64,000 bases of DNA from Streptomyces sp. WMMB 322 (GTDB lineage: Bacteria > Actinomycetota > Actinomycetes > Streptomycetales > Streptomycetaceae), in NCBI RefSeq assembly GCF_900090145.1, contig NZ_FMHI01000024.1:1-64000 (forward strand), read 5' to 3'. The notes beneath the pieces were generated by a model. It made no database searches. It worked only from the letters and a program-made list of their open reading frames with translations, and was not told where the DNA came from. Position 1 is the first letter of the stretch. The number at the start of each line of letters is the position of its first letter. The position numbers and the translations under genes were made by a program. This document shows positions 36,852 through 45,862 of this stretch, in pieces.

Positions 36852-36978
36852 GCTTCGCCGCTCCCGCCCGCCGGTGCTCCTGCGCCCCTTCGGCGCTCCC
36901 GCCCGCCGGTGCTCGTATGCCCCTTCGGCGCTCCCGCCCGCCGGTGCTCCTGCGCCCCTTCGGCGCTCCCGCCCGCCG
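36852..36978. repeat. 35-bp tandem repeat, about 3.6 copies
   Basis: Copies begin at 36852, 36887, 36922 and 36957. The common core is CTTCGGCGCTCCCGCCCGCC followed by GGTGCTC; the period is exactly 35 bp, anchored by CTCCCGCCCG at 36861, 36896, 36931 and 36966. It lies between the response regulator and the DUF2520-panC operon and could fold into structures or act as a spacer or terminator region. The gap spans 36820-37053 and holds nothing else. Confidence 0.8.
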
Positions 36979-37053
36979 CGGGGGAATAGCATGGCCCGCA
37001 GGACGTCCGGTACCCGGCGAGGACCGGAACGGAACACGGAAGGCCGCCAAGCC

Positions 37054-38010
37054 GTGAACGATCAGCACCCAGCCCAACCTCCGGACGGGCCCGGCCCTGG
37101 CCGGGACGCCCACATCAGGGCGGAGGACCGGCCCGCACGCCTCACCGTCGGCGTCGTCGGCACGGGCCGCGTCGGCGCCGCCCTAGGAGCCGCTCTCCGG
37201 CAGGCCGGGCACCGTCCGGTCGCAGCCTCCGGCGTCTCGGAGCGCTCGCGCCGCCGCGCGGCGGAACTCCTCCCCGGAGTGCCGCTCGTCGACCCGCCCC
37301 AGGTTCTGGCCCAGGCCGATCTGGTGCTGCTCACCGTGCCGGACGACGCGCTGCCCGAGCTGATCACCGGGCTCGCCGGGACGGGCGCAGTGCGGCAGGG
37401 CCAGCTCATCGCCCACACCTCCGGCCGGTACGGCGCGAGTGTGCTCGAACCGGCCCTGCGTGCGGGCGCGTTGCCGATAGCGCTGCATCCGGTCATGACG
37501 TTCACGGGGACGCCCGTCGACGTACAGCGCCTGGCGGGCTGCTCGTTCGGCGTCACCGCGCCCGAGGAGCTGCGCCTCGCCGCCCAGGCCCTCGTCATCG
37601 AGATGGGCGGCGAACCGGAGTGGATCGCGGAGGAGGCCCGCCCCCTTTACCACGCGGCGCTCGCGATGGGCGCGAACCATCTCGTCACCCTCGTCGGGCA
37701 GTCCGTCGACCTGCTGCGCGCATCCGGGGTCGAGGCACCCGAGAAGATGCTCGGACCGCTGCTCGGTGCCGCGCTCGACAACAGCCTGCGCTCCGGCGAC
37801 GCGGCACTGACGGGACCGGTCGCACGCGGCGACGCGGGCACCGTCTCCGCGCATCTCGCCGAACTCGGCGAGCACGCACCGCGCATGGTCGCCGGCTACC
37901 TCGCGATGGCACGGGCCACCGCGGACCGCGCCATCGACAACGGCCTCCTCAAGCCCGAACTCGCCGAGGAACTGCTCGACGTCCTGTCCGAAGGGGGCCG
38001 CGGCCGATGA
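37054..38010 (+). CDS. DUF2520 Rossmann-fold protein, putative ketopantoate reductase-like (PanG-type)
   Basis: A 318-residue NAD(P)-binding protein. The Rossmann motif is [22 protein letters not shown] near the N-terminus. Next come [49 protein letters not shown] and the DUF2520 helical domain starting [32 protein letters not shown] 36991 is a possible longer start with a good ribosome site; GTG 37054 is preferred by family length. Its stop overlaps panC's start (ATGA). Because it is fixed next to panC, and no panE is seen, I infer it reduces ketopantoate; this is not demonstrated by the sequence. Confidence 0.82.
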   Translation: MNDQHPAQPPDGPGPGRDAHIRAEDRPARLTVGVVGTGRVGAALGAALRQAGHRPVAASGVSERSRRRAAELLPGVPLVDPPQVLAQADLVLLTVPDDALPELITGLAGTGAVRQGQLIAHTSGRYGASVLEPALRAGALPIALHPVMTFTGTPVDVQRLAGCSFGVTAPEELRLAAQALVIEMGGEPEWIAEEARPLYHAALAMGANHLVTLVGQSVDLLRASGVEAPEKMLGPLLGAALDNSLRSGDAALTGPVARGDAGTVSAHLAELGEHAPRMVAGYLAMARATADRAIDNGLLKPELAEELLDVLSEGGRGR

Positions 38011-39101
38011 ACGGGAACGGCAACAGCACGGCACAGAACACGCCGCCGCGCGCCGCGCCGGGGACCGCTGAGGCGGAGACGGAGGGCGGCGCGGTCGGCG
38101 GAACCGACGTGCGGCACATACGACTTGTCCACACCGCCGCAGAACTGCGCGCCTCCACAGCCGGACTGCGCGCCTCCGCCGCCGGTTCCGGTGCCGGAGC
38201 CCCCGGTGAGCGAGCCGTCGTCATGACGATGGGCGCACTGCACGCGGGGCACGCCTCGCTCATCCGCACCGCCCGCGAGCGCGTGGGACGGCAGGGGCAG
38301 GTCGTCGTCACGGTGTTCGTCAATCCGCTTCAGTTCGGGCCCTCCGAAGACCTCGACCGTTACCCGCGCACGCTCGACGCCGACCTGGCGGTGGCCGAAG
38401 AGGCAGGCGCGGACGTGGTGTTCGCGCCGTCGGTCGAGGAGGTGTATCCCGAATACGCCGCCTCCAACGGGTCGCGGACGGCCGGGAGAAACCAGGGGGA
38501 GGACGGGCCGCAGGTCCGCGTCTCCGCCGGCCCGATGGGCGACCGCTTCGAAGGTGCGTACAGGCCCGGGCACTTCGACGGCGTGCTCACCGTCGTCGCG
38601 AAGCTGCTGCATCTGACGGCGCCCGACGTGTCGCTGTACGGGCAGAAGGACGCACAGCAACTCGCCCTGATCCGGCGGATGGTGACGGACCTCAACTTCC
38701 CCGTGGAGATCATCGGCGTGCCGACCGTGCGCGAGTCCGACGGCATGGCCCTCTCCAGCCGCAACCGTTACCTCTCGCCCGAGGAGCGGACCAGCGCACT
38801 CGCCCTCTCCCGGGCCCTGTTCGCGGCACGGGACGCGCTGACGGACGGGGCGGACGCGGCCCTGGCCGCCGCGCGGGCGGTACTCGACGAGGCGGCACGT
38901 CGCGAACCACCGCTGCACGTCGACTACCTGGCCCTCATCGATCCCGCCGACTTCACCGAACTCACCGAGCGCGCGGGGCAGTCCGGCAGCCCGCCGCGCA
39001 CCGGCGCGGAAACGCACGGACCGGAAGGGGTGCTCGCGGTCGCCGCCCGCGTCGGCGGCACCCGGCTGATCGACAACATCCCCCTCGGACCGCTGCGATG
39101 A
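38007..39101 (+). CDS. panC: Pantoate-beta-alanine ligase (pantothenate synthetase)
   Basis: A 364-residue ligase joining pantoate and beta-alanine with ATP to make pantothenate. The nucleotide-binding HIGH-type motif is HAGH at 79-82 within [20 protein letters not shown]. The blocks [56 protein letters not shown] and the KMSKS-like [15 protein letters not shown] are intact. N- and C-terminal low-complexity extensions and a small insert ([14 protein letters not shown]) make it longer than the usual ~280-330. Overlaps by four bases with both neighbours indicate translational coupling. Confidence 0.95.
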   Translation: MNGNGNSTAQNTPPRAAPGTAEAETEGGAVGGTDVRHIRLVHTAAELRASTAGLRASAAGSGAGAPGERAVVMTMGALHAGHASLIRTARERVGRQGQVVVTVFVNPLQFGPSEDLDRYPRTLDADLAVAEEAGADVVFAPSVEEVYPEYAASNGSRTAGRNQGEDGPQVRVSAGPMGDRFEGAYRPGHFDGVLTVVAKLLHLTAPDVSLYGQKDAQQLALIRRMVTDLNFPVEIIGVPTVRESDGMALSSRNRYLSPEERTSALALSRALFAARDALTDGADAALAAARAVLDEAARREPPLHVDYLALIDPADFTELTERAGQSGSPPRTGAETHGPEGVLAVAARVGGTRLIDNIPLGPLR

Positions 39102-41206
39102 CGGGGCGCACGCTGCACACAGCATCCGCAGGCGGTACGCGGCACCCCGGACCGGACGAGGCCGCCCGGGAGGAGCCCGTCGAGGCAGGTGGCGCGGGCG
39201 GGCCCGCGGAAGCGGCCGGGACCACGTCCCGTACGATCCACGGCCACCACCTCGGCCACGGCCACGGCCACGGCCGCAGCCATGGCCACCACCTCGGCGC
39301 CGCCCTGCCCGCCGGCTGCACGGGCCCGCTGCGTGCCCCGGCCCCCGGCTGGCGCATCGACGCGGACGTCGTGGTCGTCGGCTCCGGCGTCGCCGGGCTG
39401 ACGGCGGCGCTGCGCTGCGACGCGGCAGGGCTCCGTACCGTCGTGGTCACCAAGGCGCGCCTCGACGACGGCTCCACACGCTGGGCACAGGGCGGCATCG
39501 CGGCCGCACTCGGCGACGGCGACAGCCCGGCGCAGCACCTCGACGACACCCTCGTCGCCGGAGCGGGGCTCTGCGACGAGCAGGCCGTACGCATGCTGGT
39601 GACCGAGGGGCCCGCGGCCGTACGCCGCCTCATCCGCACCGGAGCCCGCTTCGACGCCGACCCCCTCACCGGCCGGATCCAGCTGACCCGCGAGGGCGGC
39701 CACCACCGGCGCCGCATCGCGCACGCGGGCGGCGACGCGACGGGCGCCGAGATCTCCCGGGCGCTGGTCGACGCCGTACGGGAGGGGCACGGCGGCCGCG
39801 GCGGCCTGCGCACCGTCGAGAACGCCCTCGTACTCGACCTGCTCAGGACGGCGGACGGTGCGACCGCGGGCGTCACTCTTCATGTGATGGGTGAGGGCCA
39901 GCACGACGGTGTCGGAGCGGTGCACGCCCCCGCAGTGGTGCTCGCGACGGGCGGCATGGGCCAGGTGTTCTCCGCGACCACCAACCCGTCCGTCTCCACC
40001 GGGGACGGCGTCGCCCTGGCCCTGCGCGCGGGCGCCGAGGTCAGCGACCTGGAGTTCGTGCAGTTCCATCCGACGGTGCTCTACCTGGGCGCCGGTGCCG
40101 AGGGCCAGCAGCCGCTGATCTCGGAGGCGGTGCGCGGCGAGGGCGCCCATCTCGTGGACGCCGACGGCGTGCGCTTCATGGCAGGGCAGCACGAACTGGC
40201 AGAGCTGGCGCCGCGCGACATCGTCGCCAAGGCGATCATGCGGCGCGCCGCCGAGGCGGGCGCGGCACCGGGCAGCGAGCACATGTATCTCGACGCCCGC
40301 CACTTCGGCGCCGGGATGTGGGAGTCCCGCTTCCCCACGATCCTCGAGGCCTGCCGCAGCCACGGCATCGATCCGGTGACCGAGGTGATTCCCGTGGCAC
40401 CGGCCGCGCACTACGCCAGCGGCGGCGTGCGCACGGATCTGCACGGCCGTACGACCGTCCCCGGCCTCTACGCGTGCGGCGAGGTCGCCTGCACCGGCGT
40501 GCACGGCGCGAACCGGCTCGCGTCCAACAGCCTTCTGGAGGGCCTGGTCTTCGCCGAACGCATCGCCGAGGCCGTCGCAATGGCCGCCCGGGAGGGCGCC
40601 CGGACCGGCGGGAGCGCCGATGACGCCCCGGCCCCCGCACCGTCGGCTGCCCCCGCCCCCGCCCCCGCCCCCGCCGCCGCCCCCGCGCCCGAGGCCGCGC
40701 ACGCACCGGAGGTGACTTCCCTGCTCCCCGCGGAGGCGCGGCCCGTCATCCAGCGCATCATGACCGGCGGCGCCGGGGTCCTCCGCTCCGCGACGAGCCT
40801 GGCCGAGGCCGCCGCCCGCCTCGACGCGCTGCCCGGGGACACGGCGCACAAGCCCGCCGACCCCGGCGTCGAGACCTGGGAGACGGCGAACCTCCACCTC
40901 GTGGCCCGCGTCCTCGTCGCGGCCGCGCTGCGCCGCGAGGAGACCCGCGGCTGCCACTGGCGCGAGGACCACCCCGGCAGGGACGATGCCGCCTGGCGCC
41001 GTCACCTCGTCATCGGAGTGCACGGGGCGGGCCGTAGTCTCGACGTCCGTACGACCCCGACGACCGCATTCCCGCCGACCGCGGGCGAGCCGGCCGCGCC
41101 GGCGCCGCCGACCACGGAAGCAGCCCGCCCGGAGCTTCCCGGCGACCAGGACCGTTCCGGGGTTGCAGAGGCCCCGCCACCACACACCCCTACGGAGAAG
41201 CCGTGA
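39098..41206 (+). CDS. nadB: L-aspartate oxidase with His-rich N-terminal extension
   Basis: A 702-residue FAD enzyme oxidising aspartate to iminoaspartate, the first step of de novo NAD synthesis. The dinucleotide motif [17 protein letters not shown] starts at about 91. Family blocks include [48 protein letters not shown] and [30 protein letters not shown]. Two oddities: a 90-residue N-terminal extension with a His/Gly tract (residues 48-65, ten histidines), and an Ala/Pro repeat insert near 505-535. NadA, which uses the product, is not encoded in this window. ATG 39098 overlaps panC's stop; nadC overlaps its own stop. Confidence 0.94.
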   Translation: MTGRTLHTASAGGTRHPGPDEAAREEPVEAGGAGGPAEAAGTTSRTIHGHHLGHGHGHGRSHGHHLGAALPAGCTGPLRAPAPGWRIDADVVVVGSGVAGLTAALRCDAAGLRTVVVTKARLDDGSTRWAQGGIAAALGDGDSPAQHLDDTLVAGAGLCDEQAVRMLVTEGPAAVRRLIRTGARFDADPLTGRIQLTREGGHHRRRIAHAGGDATGAEISRALVDAVREGHGGRGGLRTVENALVLDLLRTADGATAGVTLHVMGEGQHDGVGAVHAPAVVLATGGMGQVFSATTNPSVSTGDGVALALRAGAEVSDLEFVQFHPTVLYLGAGAEGQQPLISEAVRGEGAHLVDADGVRFMAGQHELAELAPRDIVAKAIMRRAAEAGAAPGSEHMYLDARHFGAGMWESRFPTILEACRSHGIDPVTEVIPVAPAAHYASGGVRTDLHGRTTVPGLYACGEVACTGVHGANRLASNSLLEGLVFAERIAEAVAMAAREGARTGGSADDAPAPAPSAAPAPAPAPAAAPAPEAAHAPEVTSLLPAEARPVIQRIMTGGAGVLRSATSLAEAAARLDALPGDTAHKPADPGVETWETANLHLVARVLVAAALRREETRGCHWREDHPGRDDAAWRRHLVIGVHGAGRSLDVRTTPTTAFPPTAGEPAAPAPPTTEAARPELPGDQDRSGVAEAPPPHTPTEKP

Positions 41207-42336
41207 CCAGCCCCCTTCCGGACTCCCCGGAGGAGCGACGCCCTCAGCCCGTCGACGTTCCCCTGCTCCAGATCGGCGGTCCCGCCTCGGCCCTGACTCC
41301 GCAGCCGGGCGGCTGCGGCGATGCGTGCGGCTGCGGTGCCGGTACGGACGGCGCCGGCGACGCATGGGACCTGAATCCGCTGGACTGCGGTCTCGACCCC
41401 GACCTCGCACGGCTTCTGGCGGACGCGGGACTGGACCCCGTACAGGTCGAGGACATCGCGCATCTCGCGATCGAGGAGGACCTGGACCACGGCGTCGATG
41501 TCACCACGGTCGCCACCATCCCCGAACTCGCAGTCTCCACAGGTGACTTCACGGCCCGTGAGGAGGGGACCGTCGCCGGGCTGCACGTCGCCGAGGCCGT
41601 CCTCTCCGTCGTGTGCACGGACGAGTTCGAGGTCGAGCGCCACGTCGAGGACGGCGACCGGGTCACGGCCGGGCAGCGCCTGCTGACCGTGCACACGCGC
41701 ACCCGCGACCTGCTCACCGCCGAGCGCAGCGCCCTCAACCTGCTCTGCCGCCTCTCCGGCATCGCCACCGTCACCCGCAGCTGGGCGGACGAGCTCTCCC
41801 GCGCCGCGACCGCCGCCGACGCGGGCACCCACGCGGAGACGCGCGTGCGCGACACCCGCAAGACGACGCCGGGCCTGCGCGCCCTGGAGAAGTACGCGGT
41901 CCGCTGCGGCGGCGGCACCAACCACCGCTTCTCCCTCTCCGACGCGGCGCTCATCAAGGACAACCACGTGGTGGCGGCGGGCGGCGTCGCCGAGGCGTTC
42001 AGACTCGTGCGCGCCGAGTTCCCCGACGTCCCCATCGAGGTGGAGGTCGACCGCCTGGACCAGATCGAGCCCGTCCTCGCCGAGGGCGCCGACCTGATCC
42101 TTCTCGACAACTTCACGCCGGACGAGACCGCCGCGGCCGTCGCCCTCGTCGCGGGGCGGGCCCAGCTGGAGTCCTCGGGCCGTCTCACGCTGGAGAACGC
42201 CGGGGCCTACGCCGCCACCGGCGTGGACTTCCTCGCCGTCGGCGCCCTCACCCACTCCGCCCCGATCCTCGACATCGGCCTGGACCTCCGCGACGCGGGA
42301 GGCGCCGGCGAGACCCGCGAAGAGGTTGATGACTGA
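41203..42336 (+). CDS. nadC: Nicotinate-nucleotide pyrophosphorylase (quinolinate phosphoribosyltransferase)
   Basis: A 377-residue enzyme making nicotinate mononucleotide from quinolinate and PRPP. After a 75-residue extension with a cysteine-rich patch (GGCGDACGCGA) comes the N-terminal domain (HLAIEEDLDHGVDVTT, GTVAGLHVAEAVL). The barrel follows with ERSALNLLCRLSGIAT, RVRDTRKTTPGLRALEKYAVRCGGGTNHRFSLSDAALIKDNH and LILLDNFTPDE. GTG 41203 overlaps the nadB stop as GTGA. The stop TGA shares its last base with the ATG of coaX. Confidence 0.95.
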   Translation: MTSPLPDSPEERRPQPVDVPLLQIGGPASALTPQPGGCGDACGCGAGTDGAGDAWDLNPLDCGLDPDLARLLADAGLDPVQVEDIAHLAIEEDLDHGVDVTTVATIPELAVSTGDFTAREEGTVAGLHVAEAVLSVVCTDEFEVERHVEDGDRVTAGQRLLTVHTRTRDLLTAERSALNLLCRLSGIATVTRSWADELSRAATAADAGTHAETRVRDTRKTTPGLRALEKYAVRCGGGTNHRFSLSDAALIKDNHVVAAGGVAEAFRLVRAEFPDVPIEVEVDRLDQIEPVLAEGADLILLDNFTPDETAAAVALVAGRAQLESSGRLTLENAGAYAATGVDFLAVGALTHSAPILDIGLDLRDAGGAGETREEVDD

Positions 42337-43133
42337 TGCTCCTGACCATCGACGTCGGCAACACCCACACCGTCCTCGGCCTCTTCGACGGCGAAGAGAT
42401 CATCGAGCACTGGCGGATCTCCACCGACGCCCGCCGCACTGCCGACGAACTCGCCGTGCTCCTCCAGGGCCTGATGGGCATGCACCCCCTCCTCGGCGAG
42501 GAGCTCGGCGACAACGTCGAGGGCATCGCCATCTGCTCGACGGTCCCCTCCGTGCTGCACGAGCTGCGCGAGGTGACCCGCCGCTACTACGGCGACATCC
42601 CCGCGGTCCTCGTCGAGCCGGGCGTGAAGACGGGCGTGCCGATCCTCATGGACAACCCCAAGGAGGTCGGCGCCGACCGCATCATCAACGCGCTCGCCGC
42701 GGTCGAGCTGTACGGCGGGCCCTGCGTCGTCGTCGACTTCGGCACGGCCACCACCTTCGACGCCGTCTCCGCGCGTGGCGAGTACGTCGGCGGCGTCATC
42801 GCCCCCGGCATCGAGATCTCCGTGGACGCCCTCGGCGTGCGCGGCGCGCAGCTGCGCAAGATCGAGCTGGCCCGTCCGCGCAGCGTCATCGGCAAGAACA
42901 CCGTCGAGGCCATGCAGTCGGGCATCCTCTACGGCTTCGCCGGCCAGGTCGACGGCGTCGTCGACCGCATCGCCCGTGAGCTCACCGACGACCCGGACGA
43001 CGTCACGGTCATCGCCACCGGCGGACTCGCGCCGATGGTGCTCGGCGAGGCGTCGGCCATCGACGAGCACGAGCCCTGGCTGACGCTCATCGGTCTCCGC
43101 CTCGTCTACGAGCGCAACGTCAGCCGTACCTGA
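42336..43133 (+). CDS. coaX: Type III pantothenate kinase
   Basis: A 265-residue kinase phosphorylating pantothenate, the committed step to coenzyme A, insensitive to feedback by CoA. It belongs to the ASKHA fold: phosphate-1 motif LLTIDVGNTHTVLGLF, GADRIINALAA, VVVDFGTATTFDAVS and VIATGGLAPMV are present. It is the last gene of the cofactor operon, joined by a one-base TGATG overlap to nadC, so pantothenate made by PanC is used by the product of the same transcript. Confidence 0.95.
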   Translation: MLLTIDVGNTHTVLGLFDGEEIIEHWRISTDARRTADELAVLLQGLMGMHPLLGEELGDNVEGIAICSTVPSVLHELREVTRRYYGDIPAVLVEPGVKTGVPILMDNPKEVGADRIINALAAVELYGGPCVVVDFGTATTFDAVSARGEYVGGVIAPGIEISVDALGVRGAQLRKIELARPRSVIGKNTVEAMQSGILYGFAGQVDGVVDRIARELTDDPDDVTVIATGGLAPMVLGEASAIDEHEPWLTLIGLRLVYERNVSRT

Positions 43134-43258
43134 CGCCGGTCGCAGTCTCCGCGCGCCCTCACGCGCCCTCACGCCCCTTCAGGCGCCCGTGGCCGGTCCC
43201 GGGCGCTCCCGGGGCCTGCCGTAGTCTGAAGGCCTGTTCTGAAGGAGGCACGACAGCC

Positions 43259-43429
43259 ATGGACTACATCGCGGCACTGACCCCGCCCGTCGTGATGGCG
43301 GTGGCATTCACCGCTCTCATCGTGACGATCGTGAAGAGCCAGGGTGGCGCGAACAAGGCCAAGGAGGACGCCGCCGTGGATGCCGCCATCGCGCGTGCGG
43401 AGAGCGCCGGGCGCAAGAAAGCGGACTGA
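43259..43429 (+). CDS. Small single-pass membrane protein (56 aa)
   Basis: A short gene with a strong ribosome-binding site (AAGGAGG at 43242-43248). The product has one hydrophobic segment (PPVVMAVAFTALIVTIVKS, residues 9-27) and a charged Ala-rich tail ending AGRKKAD. TAGTCT at 43222-43227 is a possible -10. No known family is recognised; it lies between coaX and the blaI-like gene, and similar small proteins at this site in other Streptomyces would support it. Topology is probably N-out, C-in by the positive-inside rule. Confidence 0.7.
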   Translation: MDYIAALTPPVVMAVAFTALIVTIVKSQGGANKAKEDAAVDAAIARAESAGRKKAD

Positions 43430-43480
43430 TCCGCGATCTTCCCCGCGGTATTCGGGACATCTCCGACTATTATTCACGGC

Positions 43481-43888
43481 GTGCCTCGGCCATTGGGAGA
43501 GCTGGAAGACGCCGTCATGACGCGGGTATGGCGGTGGAACCGTCCCGTCACCGTGCGGGAAGTCCTCGAGGATCTGCGGGACGACCGGTCCATCGCGTAC
43601 ACGACGGTCATGACCGTGATGGACAACCTCCACCAGAAGGGCTGGCTCCGCAGACGCCAGGACGGCCGGGCCTATCTGTATGAACCGGTCTCGACGCGTG
43701 CCGCTTACTCCGCCGCACTCATGAACGAGGCCTGGGCGTCGAGTGACAACGCCGCCGCCGCTCTCGTGGAGTTCTTCGGCCGTATGACCCCGGAACAGCT
43801 CGATGCCGTACGGGATGCGTTGCGCGTCGTTCAGCTGAACGACGTGCATGTCGAGACTCCGGAGAGAACGACGCGCGATCCCCGCTGA
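43481..43888 (+). CDS. BlaI/MecI/CopY-family transcriptional regulator
   Basis: A 135-residue winged-helix repressor: LGELEDAVMTRVWRWNRPVTVREVLEDL forms helices 1-2, then SIAYTTVMTVMDNLHQKGWLRR the recognition helix, and DGRAYLYEPVSTRAAYSAALM the wing and start of the dimerisation helix. BlaI-type proteins are cut or released by a membrane M56 sensor peptidase (BlaR); none is encoded nearby, so this is an orphan copy. GTG 43481 begins at the conserved PRPLGELE. Confidence 0.9.
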   Translation: MPRPLGELEDAVMTRVWRWNRPVTVREVLEDLRDDRSIAYTTVMTVMDNLHQKGWLRRRQDGRAYLYEPVSTRAAYSAALMNEAWASSDNAAAALVEFFGRMTPEQLDAVRDALRVVQLNDVHVETPERTTRDPR

Positions 43889-44235
43889 CCGGACCGGCCG
43901 CAAGGAGAGCGACGGGGCGCGGCTCGGAGCAAACTGCCGCGAACGGCCGGGAACGCCCGCCGGAGGAACGAGCCGAAGCGGGGGGTTCCCGGTGCGCGCG
44001 GTACTCCGCGGAACGCCGCAGAACGGTACTGAACCCGCGGGACTTCTGAGCCGGGGAGCAGTGCCGCGTATGCGGAACCCCACGGGAAGCCGTTCGGGAA
44101 CCAGCGGCGGAACGCACACGGAACGCCGCCGGGAACGGTAGCGGGAACGATGGCGGGAACGTCCCGGGAAGGCGGGCCGGGAACGCCTCGGACCCGGAGA
44201 GCACCCCCTTCGGCAAGGGCGATAGCGTCCGGTTC
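43889..44235. repeat. Intergenic region with phased CGGGAAC repeats (44130-44184)
   Basis: This 347-bp gap has no recognised gene. CGGGAA(C) occurs at 44130, 44142, 44154, 44165 and 44178, spaced 12, 12, 11 and 13 bp, ending 52 bp before the acetyltransferase start; looser (G)GGAAC copies continue upstream to about 43947. The spacing near one helical turn suggests protein binding on one face of the DNA, or a repeat expansion. Confidence 0.6.
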
Positions 44236-44763
44236 ATGGCGTCCGCATCCCCTTCCGTGTCAGAAGTCACCGTCCGCCGCGCACGCACGGCAGATGTGCG
44301 CGCAGTGCGCCGCCTCATCGATGTCTACTCACGCGACCGCATCCTGCTCGACAAAGCCACGGTCACCCTTTACGAGGACATTCAGGAGTTCTGGGTCGCG
44401 GAACGCGATCACGACGCCGAGGTGGTCGCATGCGGTGCGCTCCATGTGATGTGGGAGGACTTGGCCGAGGTCAGGACCCTCGCCGTGGATCCCGCACTCA
44501 AGGGTTCCGGTGTGGGTCATCTCCTGCTGGAGAAGCTCGTGAACACCGCGCGATGGCTGGGTGTGCGGCGCATTTTCTGTCTCACCTTCGAAGTGGACTT
44601 CTTCATCCGGCACGGCTTCACGGAGATCGGGGACACCCCGGTCGACGGTGATGTCTACAGCGAACTGCTGCGTTCCTTTGACGAGGGAGTGGCAGAGTTC
44701 CTCGGTCTCGAACGAGTGAAGCCGAACACCTTGGGCAACAGCCGCATGCTTCTGCATCTCTGA
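44236..44763 (+). CDS. Amino-acid N-acetyltransferase (short N-acetylglutamate synthase type)
   Basis: A 175-residue GNAT enzyme of the single-domain ArgA-like group (as in Mycobacterium), which acetylates glutamate with acetyl-CoA at the start of arginine synthesis. The N-terminus reads VTVRRARTADVRAVRRLIDVYSRDRILLDK. The acetyl-CoA loop is VRTLAVDPALKGSGVGHLLLEKLV, followed by RIFCLTFEVDFFIRHGFTEIG. There is no N-terminal amino-acid kinase domain, so it differs from E. coli ArgA. ATG 44236 starts the protein. An unusual array of CGGGAAC repeats precedes it. Confidence 0.88.
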   Translation: MASASPSVSEVTVRRARTADVRAVRRLIDVYSRDRILLDKATVTLYEDIQEFWVAERDHDAEVVACGALHVMWEDLAEVRTLAVDPALKGSGVGHLLLEKLVNTARWLGVRRIFCLTFEVDFFIRHGFTEIGDTPVDGDVYSELLRSFDEGVAEFLGLERVKPNTLGNSRMLLHL

Positions 44764-44869
44764 GTGACGGAGCCGTGACCGCTCCTGCCACTCGACCGAG
44801 CGATGAGCGCGGCGCTTTGTCCGAAAGATCCCGCCAATCCCGCCGGTGGACCGGACAAACTCAACAGAG

Positions 44870-44945
44870 GGTTTGTGTTTCTCCCCGAAAAGGGGTTTCC
44901 TTTCTTCGTCAGTATCAGTAATCGAGTTATCGATGACGAATGGGA
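44870..44945 (+). promoter_or_regulatory. AT-rich, palindrome-containing leader of lsr2
   Basis: This stretch is far richer in A/T than its surroundings. It contains CCCC-GAAAA-GGGG (44883-44895), TTCGTCA/TGACGAA as a 7-bp inverted repeat 22 bp apart (44905-44911, 44934-44940), and nested ATCGA/TCGAT (44921-44934), ending just before the ribosome-binding site. Lsr2 prefers AT-rich DNA, so autoregulation is a fair inference. Confidence 0.5.
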
Positions 44946-44952
44946 GTATGCG

Positions 44953-45285
44953 GTGGCGCAGAAGGTTCAGGTTCTTCTGGTCGACGACCTCGAGGGCGGC
45001 GAGGCCGACGAGACGGTGACGTTCGCTCTGGACGGGAAGACCTACGAGATCGACCTGTCCACCTCTAATGCGGACAAGCTCCGTACGGTGCTCGAGCCGT
45101 ATGTGAAGGGCGGCCGGCGCACCGGTGGCCGTTCGGCCCGCGGAAAGGGCCGGGCGTCGGGCGGTGGCAGCAGCCAGGACACTGCGAAGATCCGCGCCTG
45201 GGCGAAGGAACAGGGTTACGAGGTCAACGACCGAGGCCGCGTTCCGGCCAATATCCGAGAGGCTTACGAGAAGGCCAACGGCTGA
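44953..45285 (+). CDS. lsr2: Nucleoid-associated protein Lsr2
   Basis: A 110-residue xenogeneic silencer that coats AT-rich and foreign DNA. The N-terminal dimerisation domain reads AQKVQVLLVDDLEGGEADETVTFALDGKTYEIDLSTSNADKLR. A Gly/Ser/Arg linker follows, then the C-terminal DNA-binding domain with IRAWAKEQGYEVNDRGRVPANIREAYEKANG, whose RGR tripeptide inserts into the minor groove. GTG 44953 is preceded by GGGAG at 6 bases. The frame is open further upstream but without family similarity. The 3' end overlaps the convergent SCO3374-type gene by 22 bp. Confidence 0.95.
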   Translation: MAQKVQVLLVDDLEGGEADETVTFALDGKTYEIDLSTSNADKLRTVLEPYVKGGRRTGGRSARGKGRASGGGSSQDTAKIRAWAKEQGYEVNDRGRVPANIREAYEKANG

Positions 45286-45725
45286 TCCCGCGACTTACGT
45301 GCGGTGCTTCGAAGCCTCGCCCGGTGGCATTCCGTCGCCGCAGCGCTGACCAGCCGTACGAGATCGACGCGGTTCGCCTCACGCCCCGGTCCGGGAGGCC
45401 GCAGCCAAACGGCGGCCTCCCGAGGGTCGTAAGCGGCACGGCCCGCCAGCTCCAGTTCGATGCCGCCCCATTCGAGCCACTCCAGCAGTCCCGGCAATTC
45501 CTCCGCGCTGCCCTCCGGGACGAGCAGTTGAACGCATCCGCTTTTCCCGTCGAACGCGACGGGCCCCGTGCGCACGCCCGTGCGCCGCAGCAGCGCCAGT
45601 CCGGCGTCCGCGGAGAGCACCAGAGCGTCGTATCCGCCCGTGCCTTCCGTGACGCCCCCGATGCGCCGTCGCTCCCGGGACGGGACGCCGGGAGCCGTGT
45701 GCGGGCCGGGAATCGCGAAGCTCAC
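45264..45725 (-). CDS. SCO3374-family protein
   Basis: A 153-residue protein of the small conserved family typified by the gene between lsr2 and clpC in Streptomyces. The central part reads YDALVLSADAGLALLRRTGVRTGPVAFDG and LLEWLEWGGIELELAG; the LxLLRRTGxRxGPV type segment recalls the N-terminus of bifunctional primase/polymerase proteins, but no catalytic motif is seen. GTG 45725 is the start. Its 3' end overlaps that of lsr2 by 22 bp, so the two transcripts are antisense there. Function unknown. Confidence 0.8.
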   Translation of the reverse strand: MSFAIPGPHTAPGVPSRERRRIGGVTEGTGGYDALVLSADAGLALLRRTGVRTGPVAFDGKSGCVQLLVPEGSAEELPGLLEWLEWGGIELELAGRAAYDPREAAVWLRPPGPGREANRVDLVRLVSAAATECHRARLRSTARKSRDQPLAFS

Positions 45726-45848
45726 GACCGGAGCAACTGACGAACACCCTCCGGGTTACGCAGCGTTGCGGCGCGGCTACAATCGATGCCCTTCGTGTTC
45801 ACGCATGCGCGGAGGGCTACGCGTGCGGGAACCGGCAGGTGCAAGGCT

Positions 45849-45862
45849 GTTCGCCCTCAGCG
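45849..45862 (+). promoter_or_regulatory. Candidate ClgR box upstream of clpC
   Basis: GTTCGC-CCTCA-GCG matches the ClgR operator consensus GTTCGC-N5-GCG reported for clp and lon genes in Streptomyces. It lies 432 bp before the clpC start, so a promoter about 400 bp upstream, or action at a distance, is implied. Confidence 0.55.

Noticed and set aside
36852-36978. 35-bp repeat as a CRISPR
   Set aside because: Copies are directly adjacent with no spacers, and there are no cas genes nearby.
37620-39101. Longer panC frame beginning at 37620
   Set aside because: The first 129 codons overlap the DUF2520 gene out of frame and are Arg-rich shadow sequence; ATG 38007 has the coupled ATGA start.
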